A stretch of 55,832 nucleotides of DNA from Erysipelotrichaceae bacterium (GTDB taxonomy: Bacteria > Bacillota_I > Bacilli_A > Erysipelotrichales > Erysipelotrichaceae), in the NCBI GenBank assembly GCA_017405785.1, contig JAFQZR010000028.1, positions 1-55,832 of the forward strand, read 5' to 3'. The position numbers were made by a program, and so were the translations under genes. The notes beneath the pieces are model-generated. The model had not been told where the DNA came from and did no database searches. It worked only from the letters and a program-made list of their open reading frames with translations. The stretch's first letter is position 1. Every line of letters starts with the position of its first letter. Below are positions 51,126 through 55,832 of the stretch, piece by piece.

Positions 51126-52622
51126 TTAATCCAGATCTTCACCGTTGCTGGCGATGACTTTCTTGTACCAGTAGAATGAATCCTTACGGAAGCGGTTATA
51201 AGTACCGTTGCCTTCGTCATCAGCGTCGACATAGACAAAGCCGTAACGCTTGGACATTGATACCAGTGAACATGATACCAGGTCGATACAGCCCCAAGGT
51301 GTATAACCTATGACATTGACACCGTCATCAATCGCATCTGCGATGGCATTAATGTGTGTACGCAGATAGGTAATGCGGTAGTCATCATGAACTGTCTTGT
51401 CTTCGCCTAATTCTTCAAAGGCACCAAGTCCGTTCTCAACAATGTAAATCGGAAGATTGAATCTGTCTCTTAATTCGTTCAGTGAAATACGTAAGGCAGT
51501 CGGGTCGATCTGCCATCCGAAATCACTGGTTTCAAGATACGGATTATGCAGTGTCCTGATGAATGAACCGATTCTTTCCTGTCTCTTCGGATCAGCTGTA
51601 ACAATTGATGAGAGATAGTAGCTCAGTGAAATGAAATCAACTTTTCCTTCTGACAGGATCTGCTCATAGTTGTCATACCAGTTGATACTGATATTGTTTC
51701 TTCTGTAGTAAGTCTTTATCCAGGCCGGATAGTAACCTCTGGCCATGACATCGCAGAAGAACATGTTGAATTCTTTTTCCTCATGTACTCTGTAGGCATC
51801 CTGCGGTGCAGGTGTTTCCGGATACATGTGATGAAGGTTGAACATGTTGCCTATCAGACAGTTTGGAGCTGTCTCGTGAGCATACTTGACAACCATGGCA
51901 CTGGCAATGAACTGATGGTGCAGTGCCTGATGTGAGGCATTCTCCCATCTGCCGGCCATTTCCGGCGGAAGCGGACCAAACGGACGGAAATTCTTAGGCA
52001 TTTCAAATTCATCATGCCTGTCCAGAATGATGCCGCCACCCAGCCAAGGAACAGCGCATACCATGTTGATCTCGTTAAAGGTCAGCCAGTATTTGACTTC
52101 GTCTTTGTATTCATCGATCAGGAACTTCAGATATCTTACACAATGAGGAACCACTTCCGGAGATGCCCATCCGTCATACTTTTCGACAAATACGATCGGA
52201 AGTTCGTAATGGATCATTGTTACCAGAGGTTCAATTCCGTACTTGTGCAGTTCTCTGAATACATTGTGATAGAATTCAACACCTTTCGGATCAGGTTTTT
52301 CTTCAAGGCCTGTCGGGAACAGTCTGGTCCAGGATATGGACATTCTGAATGACTTGAATCCCATTTCCGCTAACAGAGCAATATCTTCCTTATATCTGTG
52401 ATAGAAATCAATGCCTCTTCTGTTAGGGAAGTTAAGTGTTGCTTCTTCTGCCCTGGCCCTTTCATAGTCTCTTTTTAACATGAAGTTGCACGGAGTCTTA
52501 GGACCGCGGTAAAACACATAATCAAGATGACACAGGCCTTTTCCGTCCTCGCATCTTCCTCCTTCTATCTGAGCAGCAGACGTTGCTCCGCCCCAGAGGA
52601 AGTTATCAGGAAATCTTGCCAT
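51126..52622 (-). CDS. GH1 6-phospho-beta-glucosidase
   Basis: This 498-residue GH1 enzyme opens with FPDNFLWGGATSAAQIEGG. The acid/base is E184 in LTFNEIN and the nucleophile is E396 in IVENGLG. SMSKRYGFVYVDADDEGNGT near the end fits the phospho-sugar-binding group, in which Ser, Lys and Tyr hold the 6-phosphate. It hydrolyses phosphorylated beta-disaccharides delivered by the PTS protein encoded just upstream, six bases away. It is cytoplasmic and is the last gene of the operon. Confidence 0.93.
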   Translation of the reverse strand: MARFPDNFLWGGATSAAQIEGGRCEDGKGLCHLDYVFYRGPKTPCNFMLKRDYERARAEEATLNFPNRRGIDFYHRYKEDIALLAEMGFKSFRMSISWTRLFPTGLEEKPDPKGVEFYHNVFRELHKYGIEPLVTMIHYELPIVFVEKYDGWASPEVVPHCVRYLKFLIDEYKDEVKYWLTFNEINMVCAVPWLGGGIILDRHDEFEMPKNFRPFGPLPPEMAGRWENASHQALHHQFIASAMVVKYAHETAPNCLIGNMFNLHHMYPETPAPQDAYRVHEEKEFNMFFCDVMARGYYPAWIKTYYRRNNISINWYDNYEQILSEGKVDFISLSYYLSSIVTADPKRQERIGSFIRTLHNPYLETSDFGWQIDPTALRISLNELRDRFNLPIYIVENGLGAFEELGEDKTVHDDYRITYLRTHINAIADAIDDGVNVIGYTPWGCIDLVSCSLVSMSKRYGFVYVDADDEGNGTYNRFRKDSFYWYKKVIASNGEDLD

Positions 52623-52628
52623 CAGTTA

Positions 52629-54110
52629 TTAACCTTTAGCGTCGATTTCGTCAGCCTTTTCGTCCTTGTAGAGAACTAATGTAGCAGCGAAGGCAACTAC
52701 AGCACCAACGATTACAGCCAGAATCATGCCCTTGAGGTCAGCTGTTGAACCAGTCTGTGGGTTAATAAATACTGGGAATGTAAAGATGTTAGGAGGACCG
52801 CCTGCATATGAACCGACATTCATGATAACGCAGATGATACCACCGACGAATGAGCCGATCATTGCAGCATATAACGGAGTCTTATACTTGAAAGTAACAC
52901 CATACATACCTGGTTCAGAAATGCCAGGGATAGCATCAGAGAAGGCACATGATAAAGCCATTGACTTGCGCTCTTCATCCTTGGCCTTAAGACCGACAGC
53001 TAAGCATGCTGCAGCCTGAGTATACTGGAACAGGAAGCCTGCAGGATGTGTGATAGGGTTCTTGCCATATCTTCCGCCGATTGCCATGGCTACAGCCATA
53101 AGGTTGAAGTGCATGCCTGTAATAACGATGTATGGATAGATTGCACAGAATACAGGGATCAGTACCTTTCCAAGCGGAGTATTGAAGATTGCGATCAGTA
53201 AACCTGCGAATGCACTTGACAGCTTGGCGCCGAGAGGAGCCAGGACCAGCAGTGACAGAGGCAGCATGATGACAAGTTCAAGCAGCGGTACGAATATGAA
53301 TCTGACAACCTTAGGAATGACCTTGTTGAGGAACTTCTCAACATAGCTCATTACAAATACGATCAGAATTGCCGGAATGATAGTATTTGAATAAGTTGCA
53401 GGATAGATTGGAATACCAAACAGATATCCGGCATTGCCTGTGCCAGGAATTACTGTAGGAGGTCCGCCTGGATTAGGAATTGTAGCACCAACGCCAGCCT
53501 TGCAGAGTTCAACGAAATCAGGATAAACCAGGATCAGGCCCATTAAGATGGCCATGGCAGCCTTGACGTTGAATCTTCTGGATGCTGCATAGGCAACAAG
53601 AACAGGCAGGAAGTAGTAAGCTACGTTGTAAACCCATGTGAATGTAGCAACAGTAGGTGAATCAGCCCGAACAACATGTAAGTTGATCAGAAGCATCATG
53701 ACAGCCTGTAAGAGACCGCAAGCCAGCAGAGCCGGAAGGATCGGGAACACGCAGGATACGATTGCCGGGAAGATTGAACCTAAGATGTCCTTAATTGATT
53801 TTTTCTTGACCAGTTCAGGGTCGAGGTTCTCATCAATAGCAGCAACTCTTTCAACACCGGTAACATTGACGAATGCGTCATAAACTTCATTGACATCATT
53901 GCCGATGATAACCTGAACCTGATCACCTATCATCTGAGCGCCAATAACACCGAGTTTCTTGATCTCATCAAGCTTAACTACACTGGTGTCTTTTGGAGTG
54001 ATACGTAATCTGGTAAGACAATGTGCGGCATGAGCAATATTGTCCTTGCCGCCAACCAGTTCGACTATCTGGGCTGCAAGCCGTGCATAGTCTTTTGCAT
54101 TTTTAGGCAT
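52629..54110 (-). CDS. PTS EIIBC component, beta-glucoside/sucrose/MurNAc class
   Basis: This 493-residue transporter has an EIIB domain (1-90) with the phosphocysteine C31 in HCLTRLRITPKD. The EIIC domain (about 105-480) starts KKSIKDILGSIFPAIVSCVFPILPALLACGLLQ and includes ITGMHFNLMAVAM and AFSDAIPGISEPGMYG, typical of this class. There is no EIIA domain, so a general or glucose-type EIIA must supply phosphate. The sugar enters as its 6-phosphate. RBS GAAAGGAGAG. It lies between the MupG-like gene and GH1. Confidence 0.93.
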   Translation of the reverse strand: MPKNAKDYARLAAQIVELVGGKDNIAHAAHCLTRLRITPKDTSVVKLDEIKKLGVIGAQMIGDQVQVIIGNDVNEVYDAFVNVTGVERVAAIDENLDPELVKKKSIKDILGSIFPAIVSCVFPILPALLACGLLQAVMMLLINLHVVRADSPTVATFTWVYNVAYYFLPVLVAYAASRRFNVKAAMAILMGLILVYPDFVELCKAGVGATIPNPGGPPTVIPGTGNAGYLFGIPIYPATYSNTIIPAILIVFVMSYVEKFLNKVIPKVVRFIFVPLLELVIMLPLSLLVLAPLGAKLSSAFAGLLIAIFNTPLGKVLIPVFCAIYPYIVITGMHFNLMAVAMAIGGRYGKNPITHPAGFLFQYTQAAACLAVGLKAKDEERKSMALSCAFSDAIPGISEPGMYGVTFKYKTPLYAAMIGSFVGGIICVIMNVGSYAGGPPNIFTFPVFINPQTGSTADLKGMILAVIVGAVVAFAATLVLYKDEKADEIDAKG

Positions 54111-54173
54111 AATACTCTCCTTTCATTAATTGTTTTATTATGTCTTATTTCATATCCATGAGGATATTTATAA

Positions 54174-55334
54174 CTATTCAATGAACCCGAAATTATCCAT
54201 GTATTTCAGATAATCAAGCAGGAATCTTTCTTCTTCCTTTATCCTTCCGGCATAGTTCATGGTACCGTCATTGAGGATCCTCTTTCTGGCGATGTGTACT
54301 TCTCCCTTATAATGAGGAACACTCTCGTTCAGGATAACCACATCACCGTCTTCGAAGAATTCCTTATCACACGGTCTAGGAGGAATCGGAGTGAAGCGGA
54401 AGTCCATTCTGCCCCATCTTGAACGGATGATGGCGTGAACATATTCAGAAACGTTATGCTTTACAAACCTAAACAGCAGTTCTTTTTCCGTTCCCGTTAC
54501 CCCTTCGGCCAGCTCAATGGTCAGCGGTATACGTTCAATGTCACCGATAGGAATCTGGGTTCTTAATCCCGGGAAGTAGAACGGTTTGTCTTCACCGTAA
54601 ACATATATCTGTTTCATCGTGTCTGCGACTTCCTTCAGTTCTGCTTCAGAAGCGAAGGCATTACCGATGATCATCTCATCACATCCCAGAGCCAGGTTAT
54701 GTCTGACCTGTAAGCCAATCGGCATGTCTCTGTTTTCTTCAATGGTCGGCAGACCGTCGGATACAGGCCATGGACCGTGTGTTCCCTTTTCCGTGGAAGT
54801 GATGAAAATCTGTGTTTTGATTCCTTCTTTCTTGAAGAACCGGTTAGCGGCAAGAACATCAGCACTGTCGGCTCCGGTATTTCTTAAAGGATAGAAGTTG
54901 TAGGAGCCAATGATCCTGTTTCTGTCTCCGCCGTTTTCCAGAACACGTTGAACTGCTGGGATAAGACTGGCATTGAGCTGTACCGGTATTCCTTCTTTGT
55001 TATTGACAATGGCAACGTCTCTCTCATCGTTGAACATCAGGTCAAGTCTTAAGACGTCGATTCCGATTTCTTTAAATATTGACAGATTTTCTGCCGAGCA
55101 TCCCATCTGCATGAAGAATCTGGCGTTGCAGTCACCATATACTTCCATTCCGTATTTATGGGCAACATCAGTCAGATTCCTGAAATAGGTAATTATCTCT
55201 TCTTTGGTACCTTCAACGGAAAACAGGCTGGTAAATACCTTGGTAAAACCGTACTGTTTTGCCAGTTTGAGATAGCTGTCTATCTGTTCTGGCGTCTCCT
55301 GCTCCGGATATAGTGAAACACCTAACTGTATCAT
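54174..55334 (-). CDS. mupG: MupG-like (DUF871) TIM-barrel phospho-muramidase family protein
   Basis: This 386-residue protein of the DUF871 family starts IQLGVSLYPEQETPEQIDSYL. An N-terminal TIM-like barrel runs to about 240 (RLDLMFNDERD, GSYNFYPLRNTG) and a small cyclophilin-like C-terminal domain follows. The staphylococcal member MupG is a 6-phospho-N-acetylmuramidase that splits MurNAc-6-phosphate-GlcNAc brought in by the PTS. Here it is first in an operon with a matching class of PTS transporter, which supports a muropeptide sugar or other beta-disaccharide. MurQ is absent. RBS GAAGGAGAAGAC. Confidence 0.88.
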   Translation of the reverse strand: MIQLGVSLYPEQETPEQIDSYLKLAKQYGFTKVFTSLFSVEGTKEEIITYFRNLTDVAHKYGMEVYGDCNARFFMQMGCSAENLSIFKEIGIDVLRLDLMFNDERDVAIVNNKEGIPVQLNASLIPAVQRVLENGGDRNRIIGSYNFYPLRNTGADSADVLAANRFFKKEGIKTQIFITSTEKGTHGPWPVSDGLPTIEENRDMPIGLQVRHNLALGCDEMIIGNAFASEAELKEVADTMKQIYVYGEDKPFYFPGLRTQIPIGDIERIPLTIELAEGVTGTEKELLFRFVKHNVSEYVHAIIRSRWGRMDFRFTPIPPRPCDKEFFEDGDVVILNESVPHYKGEVHIARKRILNDGTMNYAGRIKEEERFLLDYLKYMDNFGFIE

Positions 55335-55470
55335 GTCTTCTCCTTCGTGTATGGGAATTATTATACTCTAGTAGGAAATAAAAGCTCTTTTCTCCGCGTT
55401 AAACCCTTAACATCAATGTGTCAAAGGATAAGCCTCAAAAAGAGCTTTGAGTTACAAACCTTTACTTCTT
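55335..55470 (-). promoter_or_regulatory. Structured leader of the PTS operon, possible attenuator
   Basis: An 11-bp perfect stem joins 55438-55448 and 55381-55391 (AAAGCTCTTTT and its complement). On the minus strand it is followed by TATTTCC, a weak terminator-like end. A competing hairpin CTCAAA/TTTGAG at 55434-55451 uses part of the same arm, so the two cannot form together. A small GTTAA/TTAAC hairpin lies in between (55398-55411). This suggests a switch, perhaps by a BglG/LicT-type antiterminator, although no RAT consensus was recognised. Confidence 0.5.
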
Positions 55471-55476
55471 ATTTTT

Positions 55477-55505
55477 ATTTTATAAAATGATTCAATTATA
55501 GTCAA
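55477..55505 (-). promoter_or_regulatory. Promoter of the PTS operon
   Basis: The minus strand reads TTGACT (55500-55505), 17 bases, TAAAAT (55477-55482). It gives a leader of about 136 bases before the MupG-like gene. Confidence 0.7.
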
Positions 55506-55579
55506 TACACCCTTTTACGAGCTATATACTCCCTCATTTTCACCTCAAAAAGTTGCATAACAATTATTATGCGAAGTTA

Positions 55580-55614
55580 ATAACGTCGAAAAGAAAAGGA
55601 CTATCCTCTTCTTT
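55580..55614 (-). terminator. Terminator of the partial gene at the right edge
   Basis: An 11-bp stem (one G-T pair) joins 55590-55600 and 55604-55614, and the minus strand continues TCGACG after TTTTCTTT. A further hairpin GCATAA/TTATGC lies at 55555-55572. Confidence 0.7.
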
Positions 55615-55616
55615 CA

Positions 55617-55832
55617 TTACCATAAAACATCAATAGGAATATTAGGGTATACATCCTTTAATACATATTGTAGAAATTTGATAATCTTTTCTACATAATT
55701 CAAATCATATTTTTTCCCACCAAGATCTAAAACAATACGTTGGAGTGAGCCTGCAGGTAAATTCTTTACTCTTGGTGAAACTTGTTTATATAGTTTATCT
55801 TCTGTATCTAGCAATAAGTTCAGAGAGCCTAT
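55617..55832 (-). CDS. C-terminal end of an unidentified protein, leaves the window
   Basis: The frame is open to the window edge, so only the last 71 residues are visible, ending DVYPNIPIDVLW. I do not recognise the family with confidence. The tail GSLQRIVLDLGGKKYD ... VEKIIKFLQYVLKDVYPNIPIDV has the look of a C-terminal nuclease-type toxin module of polymorphic toxins, but that is only an impression. The DNA is clearly more AT-rich than the neighbouring operons, which hints at acquired DNA. A terminator follows. A TTG at 55814 could start a small protein, but no ribosome site supports it. Confidence 0.5.
   Translation of the reverse strand: MGSLNLLLDTEDKLYKQVSPRVKNLPAGSLQRIVLDLGGKKYDLNYVEKIIKFLQYVLKDVYPNIPIDVLW

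Noticed and set aside
55335-55470. BglG/LicT RAT antiterminator site
   Set aside because: The hairpins do not match the conserved RAT sequence, so only an unnamed structured leader is reported.

Overview
The window looks like a chromosomal segment of a low-to-mid GC, Gram-positive gut-type anaerobe. The best guess is Bacillota of the Erysipelotrichia type, from overall gene content; no rRNA or other marker gene is present to prove it. Supporting signs are strong AAGGAGG-type ribosome binding sites, T-tailed hairpin terminators after most operons, a GlgC/GlgD pair, a biotin-dependent Na+-pumping decarboxylase, ATP-type PEP carboxykinase and a CIRCE element. Nearly all genes are on the minus strand. 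Two short plus-strand islands (about 22081-24324 and 47705-49632) interrupt this, so the whole window probably lies on one replication arm.

Layout, left to right. 179-9497: a MATE exporter, an M20 dipeptidase, the glycogen synthesis operon glgC-glgD-glgA, a frameshifted alpha/beta hydrolase, a DUF349 protein, a NUDIX hydrolase and a small membrane protein. 9661-16535: a nagA-like gene, then a seven-gene operon (pckA, oadA, oadG-like, biotin carrier, birA, oadB and a 49-residue membrane microprotein) that links PEP carboxykinase to a Na+-exporting oxaloacetate decarboxylase. 16718-21999: a second MATE exporter and a four-gene operon of methyltransferase with zinc ribbon, butyrate kinase, Lrp-type regulator and aminotransferase. 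22081-26888: a plus-strand island (PPC/DUF296 protein and two GNAT proteins), two SHOCT-domain membrane proteins between near-duplicate terminators, a CIRCE-controlled Hsp20 and a flavodoxin-fold reductase.

26987-38117: a galactoside operon (MFS transporter, anchored alpha/beta hydrolase, GH42 beta-galactosidase), then the glycogen turnover operon glgB-glgP-pulA, which ends in the DNA repair gene ung. 38219-47563: an orphan PstS-like protein, a secreted tyrosine phosphatase with a PfkB-type sugar kinase, a group with a Nif3-like protein and a deoxyribosyltransferase-like protein, an in-frame dihydrofolate reductase-GalE fusion, a HAD phosphatase, and nagB followed by a beta-helix protein. 47705-55334: a plus-strand pair (2-hydroxyacid dehydrogenase and CPBP protease), a decapitated MscS channel remnant, an E2/CAT-fold acyltransferase, and a PTS operon (MupG-like, EIIBC, GH1) behind a structured leader. 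The last 200 bases are AT-rich and hold the C-terminal end of an unidentified gene that leaves the window.

The main theme is storage and scavenging of carbohydrate: glycogen is made and degraded, galactosides, beta-glucosides and amino sugars are taken in, and PEP can be converted to pyruvate by a route that yields both ATP and a sodium gradient. The most unusual observation is the DHFR-GalE fusion at 43767-45248. Next come the 49-residue protein closing the decarboxylase operon, the zinc-ribbon methyltransferase, the NagA-like protein lacking a metal ligand, and the switchable leader of the PTS operon. No tRNA, rRNA, CRISPR array, insertion sequence or complete prophage was seen.
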